A stretch of DNA of 64,000 nucleotides. It comes from Amaranthus tricolor. Its lineage: Eukaryota > Streptophyta > Magnoliopsida > Caryophyllales > Amaranthaceae. The stretch covers positions 12,487,140 through 12,551,139 of the forward strand of contig NC_080053.1 in NCBI RefSeq assembly GCF_026212465.1, written 5' to 3'. Position 1 is the first letter of the stretch. Each line of letters begins with the position of its first letter. Under the pieces are notes generated by a model. The model made no database searches, was not told where the DNA came from, and saw nothing but the letters and a program-made list of their open reading frames with translations. Positions 1 to 9,956 of the stretch are shown in pieces. Made by a program: the position numbers and the translations under genes.

Positions 1-1040
1 GCAGAGATACAAACCTGATCACAGAAAAATCAGATTCTTAAGAATCTGTTCTCTGTGCACAAACAGTAAAAATCCACTTATACTTCGAGTTAAATGCAAT
101 GCTAATGTAAAGACCTATCTTACCTAATTATTAAAGACATAACATGCAACAAAGAGAAGAAAACAACAATAATATTGCAAAATCAATGACAGCAAATCAG
201 AAAAATCAGATTCTTTAAGAATCTGTCTTCTGTGCACACAGCAGCAGAATTTAACTTTGCACTGAGGATTAAATGAAATCCTAATGTAAATCCTTATTTT
301 ATCTGACCAATGAAGACAACAAATGCAGCAAAGAAAGAAAATAACAACTATGAACAACAAGAACACTTGATCAAAACAGGACAAAATTAGTTTCTTACAA
401 TTCTGATTTTTGTGTTTGTTATGCAATGTGTAATCTTAATGAAAACCAATTTGCATGTGATTTTAAGTGAGTTTTTATTGCAAACCTTTATTTCACGTGA
501 TGGATATGGCAAGAAATGCAAACAAACAAACAAAGAAAAAAAAATCAGAAATATTACCTGATCACAGAAAATCAGATTCTTAAGAATCTGTATTCTGTGA
601 CTTAGTGTGCAATGTACAGCACCCAAGCGTTCAACACCAATTTTGTGAATAATTTGTGATTATTTTGTTTATACTAATCAATCAAAATGTAAAGGAAATG
701 AAAAAGAATGCGGAAATTCCACCAGTGAACACAAGAACAGAATCTTGAAATTTCAAGATTTCTGTTTCTGCAGGTTGGAAAACACTTGCGCCAAATTTTG
801 CACACAACGTGAAATCTGATCTTTCTTTCAAGAACTCAAAGTTAAGACACTAACCTTAATTTCTCTAAAAGGATTTGATGAAATTCTTCGTCTACAAAAA
901 GATATGCATAAAATTCTCAACAAAAAGATATGCATAAAATTCTCACCAGACAGAATGTAAAGATCAAAATCAGGATGAACAAGGACTTCTTGATTTTCCG
1001 GTCTCCACAACCAAGCACTATTGCCCTCTTCGTGAACCGT
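1..1040 (-). mobile_element. Internal region of a minus-strand LTR retrotransposon, cut by window edge
   Basis: On the minus strand this follows an LTR-like block and a methionine-tRNA primer-binding-like site (1041-1054), so it is read as the 5' untranslated/internal part of an LTR retrotransposon that runs out of the window. No gag or pol domain is readable; the reading frames of up to about 100 codons have no recognisable motif. A 24-bp segment is duplicated in tandem near 894-945. The type (copia or gypsy) cannot be decided from what is present. Confidence 0.5.
12..600. repeat. Diverged tandem repeats of about 180 bp with a palindromic core
   Basis: Three to four diverged copies of a unit of roughly 180 bp are seen. 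Each begins with a block like CAGATTCTTAAGAATCTG, an 18-bp perfect palindrome clear near 29-46 and 574-591 and degenerate near 210-228 and 395-415. Each continues through similar tracts ending in AAACAAACAAAG or AGAAAACAACAA. A different palindrome, GAAATCTTGAAATTTCAAGA-like, lies near 745-765. The repeats lie in the presumed 5' internal part of the LTR element. Confidence 0.6.
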
Positions 1041-1054
1041 GCTCTGATACCTAT
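1041..1054 (-). promoter_or_regulatory. Primer binding site-like sequence (initiator Met tRNA)
   Basis: On the minus strand the sequence reads AGGTATCAGAGC, one base from the plant LTR-element primer binding site TGGTATCAGAGC. It starts two bases beyond the ...GATCA end of the adjacent LTR-like block. Confidence 0.55.
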
Positions 1055-1550
1055 TGATCCAAGTACGCGTGGTGGTTGAAGAAATTACACACGAATGGGA
1101 TTTAATACACAAACACAAGGGGATATTCTAAGAAACTGACACGAAGAATAGGTGTAAGAACCGGACTGCCGGACTCCTTAATCACTCAACTCTACGCTTC
1201 CTCCTTTGATCTGCAAGGGAGTTAACAACATCTATGGATGGGGAGGAGTGGTGTCTTGATGAACACACAAGAACACACACAACCTTGAAGGGCAAAACTG
1301 GCCCTTAGTAACCCAATTGCTAGGCAATTGCAAGGAAAACACTTAGTGAATTCTGAATTTTTATTAATCATAACTTGAACTTTTTACAAGGCTAGGGACG
1401 TCTATATATAGACTTGGGGAACGGGGAAATACATTGACAATGCTAAGGACACGTACAACTAACTACAACGGTCATTTAAGGCCACGTGCAAAACATGTGC
1501 ACATTAAAAAGACAATAAAAAAACAAGCTAAGTTAAAACTGATTCTGACA
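1055..1550 (-). mobile_element. Long terminal repeat (5' LTR) of the minus-strand element
   Basis: The block next to the primer binding site begins TG on the plus strand (TGATCC) and can be closed by CA at 1550 (TTCTGACA), giving about 496 bp. Read on the minus strand it has a TATATATA promoter motif near 1400-1410, followed by an AATAAA-like signal near 1365, the normal order of LTR signals. The outer boundary is inferred; with only one LTR in the window no target duplication can be tested. Confidence 0.5.
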
Positions 1551-1681
1551 GACAACTATCGAACAGGCGACCTTTCACTCAACTTATTGTGCTCTTCCAA
1601 AGGTAGATGATGGCCACTAAGAGTCCTGGAAGCAAGTTCCTAGTGTAGAGATTCCATTTCTACCCTTGGTGGTCCCATAGA

Positions 1682-2326
1682 TCAGACGATGCACTCAAAC
1701 CAAGCCTCACAAGGTGTCCTGGTCATAAGATCAGTTCTGTACTTTTCTGCACCAGCTGTTGAGTGGGTGACCTTCATCCACTTGTCTAGGGATCTTCCAA
1801 TGGTTGTTAATAGTAACCTTGAATCATGGTAGGTAGATCCAAGTGCAAAGATTCCAAATCTACCCTTAGAGTCTCCCAAGGAGTCTAGACTCGTTCTAGC
1901 ACAAGTCCTCAAGGTCAGCTGGTCAGTGGAAGTCATCAGTTGTGCTCTGTTCTGTTTTGGGCTAGCTGTTGACTGGCTGACCTTCACCATTGTTTTCCAT
2001 GGGTTTTTAATGATGCATAGTAATTTCCTTGGGCCAAGGTACGAAGTTCCATGTACCAAGATTCCAATTTCATCTTCCATGGCTTTTGAATCACTCTTGG
2101 TTGATCTGTGCAAGATCAACAAGGTCAGGTGTTTGCAAGTTTTAACCAGAAGCTGATGCTTTGTTGTTTTGAGTTTCTGTTCTTCCTCTTTTGTTGTTGA
2201 ATCTGCCTCTTTGCTTGAATATGACTCATTGCTATGATTTGCATCTTTACTTATTGTACTAGTCATCGTTGAACCTTCCCAATATGGTTCAGCTAGTCTA
2301 CAGTCTACATGGGTAGAGCTATTCAA
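1682..2326 (-). CDS. Open frame with two to three internal repeats, product unknown
   Basis: A 214-codon minus-strand frame begins after a Ser/Lys/Glu-rich start and contains a repeated segment of about 67 residues. Residues around 87-150 and 153-213 share GI(L/F)xxG(T/S)xYxxxR and KVxxSTA patterns, and the leader of the first unit (TCxHLTLL) resembles the start of the second (TCARTSLD). The DNA repeat continues beyond the stop to about 1575, so the frame sits on a tandem repeat of about 200 bp, three copies. I do not recognise the product. It could be one exon of a repeat protein or a transposon-derived frame; no splice partners or promoter were identified. Confidence 0.2.
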   Translation of the reverse strand: MNSSTHVDCRLAEPYWEGSTMTSTISKDANHSNESYSSKEADSTTKEEEQKLKTTKHQLLVKTCKHLTLLILHRSTKSDSKAMEDEIGILVHGTSYLGPRKLLCIIKNPWKTMVKVSQSTASPKQNRAQLMTSTDQLTLRTCARTSLDSLGDSKGRFGIFALGSTYHDSRLLLTTIGRSLDKWMKVTHSTAGAEKYRTDLMTRTPCEAWFECIV

Positions 2327-3215
2327 AAGTGACCCGACCTGAAAACCCGAACCGAAACCAAAAGTAAATCGACCTGAAAATGTGTTCCTCTTTTAGGTTT
2401 ATCGAACTGACATTACCCGACCCGAAAATGGGAAAACTGAATCTGAGCTGTAACCGACACATAACCGCTAACCGAGATTACCCGAACCTAATAATGATCG
2501 ACTCGAGTCATATCCGACCCAAATCATGCTCAAAACTGAACTCAATCCGGCTAAAACCGACTCAACCCGAATGAAGTTTAGATCGAACTGCAGTAAACCT
2601 GAACAAATTTTTAATATAGAAGTATGATTGACTCATATTCAATCATCTTATTAGTTATTCTAATAAAGTGATAATTATTTTAGTAAAATAAATTTTATAA
2701 ATACATGATTTCATATATTTAGAGTTAATGTTTATTTAACTAGTTTTAATCGAATTAGATGAAAATTGATAAAACTTTACAATTTTAACTTCCGGTCAAA
2801 CAAGTAAAAGTAACAATGTAATAATGATCACTAATTGATTTGTATTTTAACTGTTTTGCTTTAAGTAAAGGGAACCTTATCATCAATTAAAAAATGACTA
2901 ACAACTTAATCTGATACTGACTCGATCGATAGTAATAAGTAATTCGTAATTTGTAGCCAAATTCTATTTGAAAAACACTCGAACCCGATATGTACCCGGT
3001 AAAATCGAACCAATTAAACCGATTAAAACTCAACACGAACTTCAACCGACACCAAACTAATGTTAACCCGATAGGTCGAATAACCGATCTTCAACCGAAC
3101 CATGACTAACTGACCCAACCCGAGTGACCCTCCATAACACGCATCCGAAATATAACCGATCCGAAATACAACCGAACCGAATGACACCCGTCCGAAATTT
3201 ATAACTAAGTCGAAG
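2313..3215. repeat. hAT-like non-autonomous element remnant with ACCCGA subterminal repeats
   Basis: Both flanks of this stretch (2330-2580 and 2985-3195) are packed with short ACCCGA/ACCGAA motifs on the same strand, around an AT-rich core. The left end starts TAGAGCTATTCAAAAGTGAC, resembling hAT ends beginning TAGAG. The matching right inverted end was not found, so that end looks eroded. The same subterminal motif occurs in the intact hAT element at 40087-41054, which supports the assignment. Confidence 0.45.
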
Positions 3216-3562
3216 TAAAACATAATACATGAAATGCTGGTTTGATATGAAGGATCATATTAAAGGTGTTGTATTGTTAACTCCAAAAAATGGTACATTC
3301 TTGGTTGCTCCTACAAATGTTTATCATCTCTTTGCGTTGAGACGTAACTATGATTTGAACCAAAACTCAGAAGAGATATCAAGATACAGTGATCATGCTC
3401 AGCTGCTAATTTAAGAGAGTACATCTGCTCATAGAATCACAATCAATAATAGAAACTCAAACTGCCTAGAAAAGGCGATAAAGACCAGAGCAGAATTATT
3501 TTAACTGCTGTATACCAACTCGTTCTACACAAAAAATGAACTTTGGTTTGAGACTTGCGTTG

Positions 3563-6500
3563 TCAGCATGAAGTGGCAGCTGCCACATTTTCATCAACGA
3601 TAAAAGGGATTGGCTTTGTTGGGGCAGGTAAACGCCCAATACTGTCAACTTTATCGGCAATTTTTGGTGGAGGACGAGCTGCTTTTGGCAGTAGCCTTCC
3701 CTTCTTGGCAAACCATTCTGGCTTCAGCAATGCTTTAAAACCCAACTTGTTGTAATGGACTTTCCGAACAGATCCTCCAGCAGCTTCCACAGCTGCCTTC
3801 GCTCTCACTGTTACCCGAGACACCTACAGGATATTCAAAACATTCTGTGGCTAAGAATGATCCGAGAAAATTATGTTTTTCATTGTAATCAATGAATAGA
3901 TCACAGCAGAGACGGTAAAATATTCCAAAATAGCTTAGATTATTACCTCGAGATGGATTGGCCATTGTATTTGTTCAGCACCACGTCCCATAAGTCTCAC
4001 ACCATCTTCTATCTGCTTTCCGATGGCTCCTGCATCCTATAGTTGAAACATTTAAAACGTTAAGCCCACAAAATTACTAAAATTGAAAAGTAATGATCGT
4101 GTTATTAAGATTAGAAATGCCAACCTTGAGAGTTTTCATTGTGATCAACTCCGACGAATCAATTTTTCCCATATTTATAAGCTTGGCAATCTTCCCCAAC
4201 CCTACTGGCTGCCATACATATGTCAAAAATGATTAATAGAAGCAAACATTTATGATTCAGACTCATGAAAGATAAGTAAACATGGGAATCAGCATGAAAA
4301 ATCATGTAGGCTTCAGAAAATTGTAGTAATTCCTTCAATAATTATATTATACTGGTAATATATCATAAGACAGTCCAAATTACAACAGCAAAATAGTCAA
4401 TACTAGAGAACTTGTAATTTCTGTTTATAGCAGACAATGTTGGAAGTCCTCTTTCTATTTTCCGTAAAGTAAAATGTTACATGAAACTTATCAACTTTTC
4501 AATCCAAGTTGACAAAACTTACCTCCATCAGAAACACCAAGTAACACGCACCAATGGAATAAAAATGAGGCCATTCGTTCGCTTTGTACAGATTTCGAGT
4601 TCACGAAACTGCAAAATCTCATTATGTAACATGTGATTTACAAACATGGAGTAATAACCATTTTAAGTAGTCATTCTAACATATTAACAATTATTTTTTT
4701 TAAAGTGTATTAAGTTCTAAATGTCTATTATAAGCTTGAATTTATATATATGTTTCAGAATATTTGAATTACAATTTTATTTAAATTAACAATTCACAAT
4801 GCGATGTCCGTTAAACACGAGTCGTAACACTGCGAGGTGCCATCGTTACTACAATCGCGAAAACATCCACAATTTTTTTCTATGCACACACCTAATCCAC
4901 GTGGGAGGAAGGTTAGTAATAACCGCAAATTTGGCAGACTGGTAAACATACAATACAGAAATGGTTTAAAACCAAAATTGGAAAAATGCTTCATAGAAAT
5001 TAAAGACACCAACTTAATAACAACTACACATTAGATGGTTCATTCAATTTACTACAGCTAAAATAATCACAAACTATCACAAATACAAAATAAAAAATCA
5101 CATTACATTGCCCTAATACCACTAAAGTGTCACCTTACCCTTGCATTGAAAAGGAGACTATTGTTGACTTATGGTTTCAAAAATTACAACTATTTTAAAA
5201 ATTTTAGTTTCAACTTATAGTGGAAATATTAAATGTCTTCTACTCCTCCCGTTCCCATTTGATGTTCATATTTGCTTTTTGCACAATAATCAAAGCATGT
5301 ATTTAAGGCTCAATATTTATAAATGCATTACATAAAATATTATAAATAGTATATAGTAAAATTTTAACAAGGTCTAACATAAATATATATTTTAAGTTGT
5401 AGATTCCATGAAAAATCATGTATAAGTTTCTCTCTACTTAAATAAAATATTCTAACAAGGGGAACGAAGGGAGTACCAATTAGTAGTAAAGAAGCAAGCT
5501 ACATAATGCTTCCACTTTCTAATCCAAGATTTTAAAATATTAAAATAGTTAATGAAACAGGTCAAAACAAGGTGGCAACTGGAAATAGTTTCTTAAGAAC
5601 CTTGAAAACTTTCAAAACTGATAAAAACAAGTAAATTAAATGAAAGATGCACAGGTTCCACAATGCAATCAAAAGAGTCCTTGGATAATAATTATTAACC
5701 AAGCCTAAATAACAGCACATTCCTTTGGATAAAATCAGTTCGATGAAGCATTACATTCTAGCATTGCATAGAGCTACTGCCTACTGTTCCCATTGCAATT
5801 TTTCTTTATCAAAAATGATTTATTAATAATTATAATGTACAAAGCAAAGGGGTGAGGCATCCCCAAAGCTCAGAAAAATTACAGTAAGAAATTTCAATCA
5901 CCTACAAAGATCACATAGCGAATAATACAAAAACAAACCAGTATCCTTTGACCAAAGCGAGGCTAAGAACTTAACAAAGAAAAAAAGTGAACCTAAGCTA
6001 AGATTGACATCTTGGAATGTTCGAACTGTTTCGGAAAAGTACTAGAGTTGGTGATAATGTGATAGGTGAATGGTTAGCCAAAAATGTGGTAAAGGTGCGT
6101 ACAATAAATGAAGAATTGTGAGGGTGACGTTTAAGTATAAAAGACAAAGTCTTTAGTGTATGTATATGGAAGCACTAAAAAGTGCTAAAAAGAAATTTTG
6201 GGAGGAGTTAGATGGTGAGATACAATGTATCTATACATAGAAAAATTGAATATTGATAATGATCTTAAATGACCATGTTGGGAAGACAAAAGTGACCTTC
6301 AAAACTATCCATATAGGTTATGGAAAAGAACAATAAATGGGGAGGAAAAGTTCGTTGATTTTGCACATGATTATTTAGTATTGAACACATGATATAAAGA
6401 CTGAAAATTGTTTGGTCAATTAAGGTGAAGACAATGTTACCCAAATCGATTACTTGTTGCTTGGAGAAATGATTAGATAAATTGCCTAAACAATAAGGTC

Positions 6501-9500
6501 AGATTAGATGAATGTTTAGTCACCCAACACAATTCATAGTGTTCGATGTACGTTTGCAATCAAGCTCGCACAAAGATAAAATCTAAGAACAATGAAGAAT
6601 CAAAGAGTGGAACCTAAAAAACCGAATGCTAAATGTTTTTGTCATTCAACTGTTGAGGAGCCTTTAGACTTAGCTATGAGGATGCATATTCAATTTGAAC
6701 AAAAGTGAAAAATTTTATTATTTGTACGACTAAAGTAATTAAGGAGACGCAAAGTGTGGAGTACGTCCCATTAGACATTCCCTAAACCCTAAGTACAAAA
6801 TTTTCCCCTCAAACCTTAAAACACAAAATAGCCCCATCTATCCTAAACCCTAACCCTAAACTGCTAAAATAACCTAACCTTAAAACACAAAATAGCCCCA
6901 TCTATCAACTTAAACGCCAAGGTCCTAAACCTAACCCTAAAACTCGATCAGTTTTATAATGTGTATCACTTAGCTTGTATGTCCGGTGTTGTGTCATAAA
7001 TAAGATAGCTAGAGGTGGGGGGAGGAACTAGAATCAAAAGGGTTTCAATTCATTCGAAATAAGACATAGTATATATAATATTGCTTTGACACAAAGGATT
7101 TGATGTAAAGTCAATTACAAAGAAAGTCCTTCAAGTATGTGAGTAGTTCAAGACTTCAAGTAAATTGGCTCATTTGTTCACAAGAACGAAGATAAGCATA
7201 AGATTTGTGAATCAAAGGGCTCAAATGGAGAATTGCGACCGAAATATAATGCAATAGAGTTAGAAGAAAAAATTTACAAAATTAGAGGTAGCTAGGATCA
7301 TAACCGCTTTCATAGTCAATGCAGATGGTTCGACACTTCAGTCGCGACCAAAAAAAACCTTTAAAATGCTATGATACTACCTAATGACTGCAATCTGAAA
7401 ATGAAGATATAAAAATGATCTTAGAATCAAAGAAAATTGGAGGCAAGTGAGAGGGAATCATTTACGTTGGTAACTTCATGTACCAAGAAGATTGAAAAAT
7501 GCAGTACTTAGACTTTAAATAGTGGTTTATGATGCTTATGTGCATGCTGAGCTCAGACACGATTTTTAGAACTAAGGTTGAATTGAATAACTTTTAAAGT
7601 GATTGCTTATTTTGTTCATTTGAATTATTAGTTGTATTTCTAGATAATTTAGGAAATAATTTATACAACAAATACTAGCCAAGAGTTGTAAAAAAACAGA
7701 ATCGTTAAGTAATTGATCAAAGGTTTTGGCTGAAGTGCTTATTTTTTTCACTTCATTTTGAGAAAATAAATTGATTGTGCACTGATTCAAATTGCTTGCG
7801 TGAGGTTTGTAACAAGTAAATCAAAGAGTTAGTGAGATTGAAAGTGTTTAAGAGTAGGGGGGGGGGGAGGTGTCAAATTATCAGAACCAAAGTTAGCTAT
7901 ATTAGTAAAATTAAAGTGCCAAGGTGATATCTAACACCATTAGGAGGAGTTAGGACCTTATGATATAGGTTTTGAAGCTTTCCTCAAAAGGTTTCCTTTT
8001 AAGCAATAAATAACGTGTATAAAATAAGTTTGTTTGAGAAACTTTTTGTGCCAAATAAATGCTTTGAACGGAAGACAACTTGAAGAAATCGAACAAAAAA
8101 CCTCCTTATTTGACTACCAGTTCTTATATTTTCGAGAAAAATACTATTTATACATACTCCATCAGCTCATCATAATGAGATTCGTCAATCTCCACGACTC
8201 TTAAGGGAAAATTACTCCAAGTATTTACTTTTTCTCTAATCCTAATCATGAATCAAGTTATGTCTATCTAACCCATAAAAAGTTATTCAATGTGGTTGCA
8301 AAAGAACCTTTTGATCAATTCACATCAAACAAGTGATAAAAACAAACCATGTCCATCTACAATATTTGTAGCCCAACTTCAAAAATACAGCTCCACAACG
8401 TTTTGTTGATTTAAAGTGGCCAGAAATCAAGGTCCAGAGTACTTCAAGATAAAGGGACTATGGTGGATGGTTAACGGTAGCAAGCTCCAAATAGGTTTTT
8501 TGTTTATGACACTTTCAATGTTCTTTCACATAGATCTCTCCCACCAACTCAAAATGGTTCCAATTATTCACCAAAACATTACTAACTACAAAATAAGAGA
8601 TTCAAGACGTCACCACTACCAGGAAACAACAAATACACATTACCAACCCTCAAGATGCTTAACCAAGTTATTAATTTCACATGAAAAGAGACACAAAAAC
8701 TTGACATAAATCATTTAACATACACAAAAATAATGCTATCAAAAATTTGGAACTCAACAGGCCACTCCGCAAGTAAAGGTTTACTACAAATCATAACTAA
8801 CGGAGTACCCATTTCAAGCAAAAGTAAATTACTTTGGACTCGGAAAAAATTTTCAGTAACTGCATCAGGTGTACTTCAAAAATGTCAGCATAAATTTCAC
8901 TGTGGCATATTAGTCGTGAAGTCACAGGCCCCATAGTGACCTTAGGGAAATCTAATGCTACAACTCATAGCAATCAAAGCAGGGTTACAAATCACACACA
9001 CCACAAAATGTGTCAACATTATATTATATATGATAAAACGAACATAAGCTAACCACATAACCCACCATCGGAAATTGAATTACAATGGATAAACCCATAT
9101 ACTAAACTATATTGGTGCCATTACAGTCAAGGACATATAAACATACATATAAAAGAGCCATTGACAATAACAGTATTTGATTTTAAAAATGAGTTATCAT
9201 CCCTGAACCAAACAAGAATGGAGTATAAGGAATTCAAAAATCAACATTAAAGGCAAAACCCATAGTGAACAGAGGGGAATGGAGCCTGCCTATGCATTGG
9301 CCGGGGCATTTGAATTTAAAAAACCAATTTTAGTGAAGAATGTAAAAACCCAGATCGATTAAAATCTTGAAAAAATTAAAGTGAGGGATGAGATTACCTG
9401 AAAAGTAAGACTAAAAGGGTTCTTAAAACCACGCTTAGGGAGACGGCGGCGCAATGGAGTCTGACCACCTTCGAAACCAAATTTGTAGGTTCCACGAGCT

Positions 9501-9799
9501 TTCTGACCCTTATGACCACGTCCAGCAGTCTTTCCTAAACCAGACCCAATACCACGACCTTTCCTCTTCTTCTGCTTAGTTGCACCTGGGTTATCTCTCA
9601 GATTATTTAAGCTTAATACAGTGCTGTAAGCTCTCATTGTCGCAGAAAATCCGCCATTACAGAAGGTATTCCATGGATGGGGGTATTTCAGCAGAGAGTT
9701 CGACATGGGTGATGCAGATTGAAAAGGAGAAGGTGTGCTGGGTCTGCAGATGCTGCGGAGTGAGCCCGAGAGTAGCGATGCCACTCGTCTGCCGAGCAT
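3563..9799 (-). CDS. Mitochondrial large-subunit ribosomal protein L15 (uL15m)
   Basis: Nuclear gene for the uL15 protein of the mitochondrial ribosome large subunit. Coding exons (minus strand): 9398-9799, 4125-4208, 3947-4036 and 3563-3823. All junctions are GT-AG and phase 0, giving 278 residues, about the usual length of plant mitochondrial L15. Residues 1-60 are rich in Arg and Ser and poor in acidic residues, as expected of a mitochondrial presequence. Residues 70-134 carry the uL15 signature: [10 protein letters not shown], a basic [20 protein letters not shown] stretch and RRLPKRGF. Exons 2-4 carry [12 protein letters not shown], the [17 protein letters not shown] segment and the plant-type tail [11 protein letters not shown]. 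The start is the first Met of the exon 1 frame. Intron 1 is 5.2 kb and holds a MITE, a LINE remnant and telomere-like repeats, while the other introns are under 100 or about 125 bp. Neighbouring STOMAGEN is transcribed divergently. Confidence 0.93.
4523..4608 (-). other. Candidate cryptic or poison exon in L15 intron 1
   Basis: On the minus strand an 86-nt segment is bounded by GATTTTGCAG and by GAG/GTAAGT, a consensus donor. It lies 314 nt before coding exon 2. Its length is not a multiple of three, and read after exon 1 it meets an in-frame TGA near its end. Inclusion would truncate the protein. The main mRNA surely skips it, because exons 1 and 2 join in phase to give the conserved [11 protein letters not shown]. 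Confidence 0.3.
5243..5473. mobile_element. Stowaway-type MITE
   Basis: The 231-bp element starts CTCCTCCCGTTCC and ends GGAACGAAGGGAG, the inverted-repeat signature of Stowaway (Tc1/mariner) MITEs. It is flanked by TA on both sides (5241-5242 and 5474-5475). It lies in intron 1 of the L15 gene. Confidence 0.75.
5990..6780 (+). pseudogene. Degenerate RTE-type LINE, endonuclease region
   Basis: Translations in shifting plus-strand frames recall the apurinic-type endonuclease of plant RTE LINEs: SWNVRT near 6012, GKVLELVIM just after, KKKFWEEL near 6190-6215, then DFA-DYLVLNT (about 6358-6390), QIDY-like sequence (6440-6465), and a TQHNS--FDVRLQS stretch near 6525-6560. Stops and frameshifts are frequent, so it is a dead copy. 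It runs opposite to the host L15 gene. Reverse-transcriptase motifs are not visible; a possible 3' tail lies around 7440-7560. Confidence 0.6.
6780..6950. repeat. Interstitial telomere-like CCCTAAA cluster with a duplicated 27-bp spacer
   Basis: The segment has several CCCTAAA/CCTAACCC units (CCTAAACCCTAAG near 6782, CCTAAACCCTAACCCTAAAC near 6842, CCTAACCCTAAAAC near 6933), mixed with two copies of a spacer containing AAAACACAAAATAGCCCC (near 6820 and 6880). Plant telomeric DNA is CCCTAAA repeats, so this may be telomeric repair patching or a chance C/T/A-rich repeat. Confidence 0.55.
6951..9397. other. Remainder of L15 intron 1, no gene found
   Basis: No host coding exon is supported. Around 7440-7560 the translation has a [15 protein letters not shown] stretch that may be the 3' part of the LINE remnant. 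A poly-G run of ten lies near 7859-7868. A frame of 97 codons at 8416-8709 has no recognisable motif. The remainder shows nothing I can name. Confidence 0.5.
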
Positions 9800-9948
9800 T
9801 TTTTGATTGGAGATTGAAATTAGGTTATGGATTTGGGAAATTTGATGGGATGATCAATGTGAGAGGTATGATGAAAAGAAGATTGGCAAAGAAATATAGA
9901 AATTTTAGTTTTTATTCATCTGCGCTTCATAGAGATGAAGCATTGTAA

Positions 9949-9956
9949 TAGGGTTT
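9949..9956 (-). promoter_or_regulatory. Telo-box (AAACCCTA) in the L15 promoter
   Basis: The minus strand reads AAACCCTA about 150 bp upstream of the L15 start codon. Telo-boxes are typical of promoters of plant ribosomal-protein and translation genes, which fits the gene; function here is inferred from position and sequence only. Confidence 0.5.

Noticed and set aside
12..600. CRISPR array (spaced repeats with palindromes)
   Set aside because: The sequence is a plant nuclear genome and the repeats are diverged over their whole length rather than identical repeats with unique spacers.
8416..8709. 97-codon plus-strand frame in L15 intron 1
   Set aside because: No recognisable motif, no splice or promoter context, and it lies in transposon-rich intron DNA.
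9580..9948. 122-codon plus-strand frame
   Set aside because: Antisense to L15 exon 1 and its promoter; the minus-strand product is a conserved ribosomal protein.
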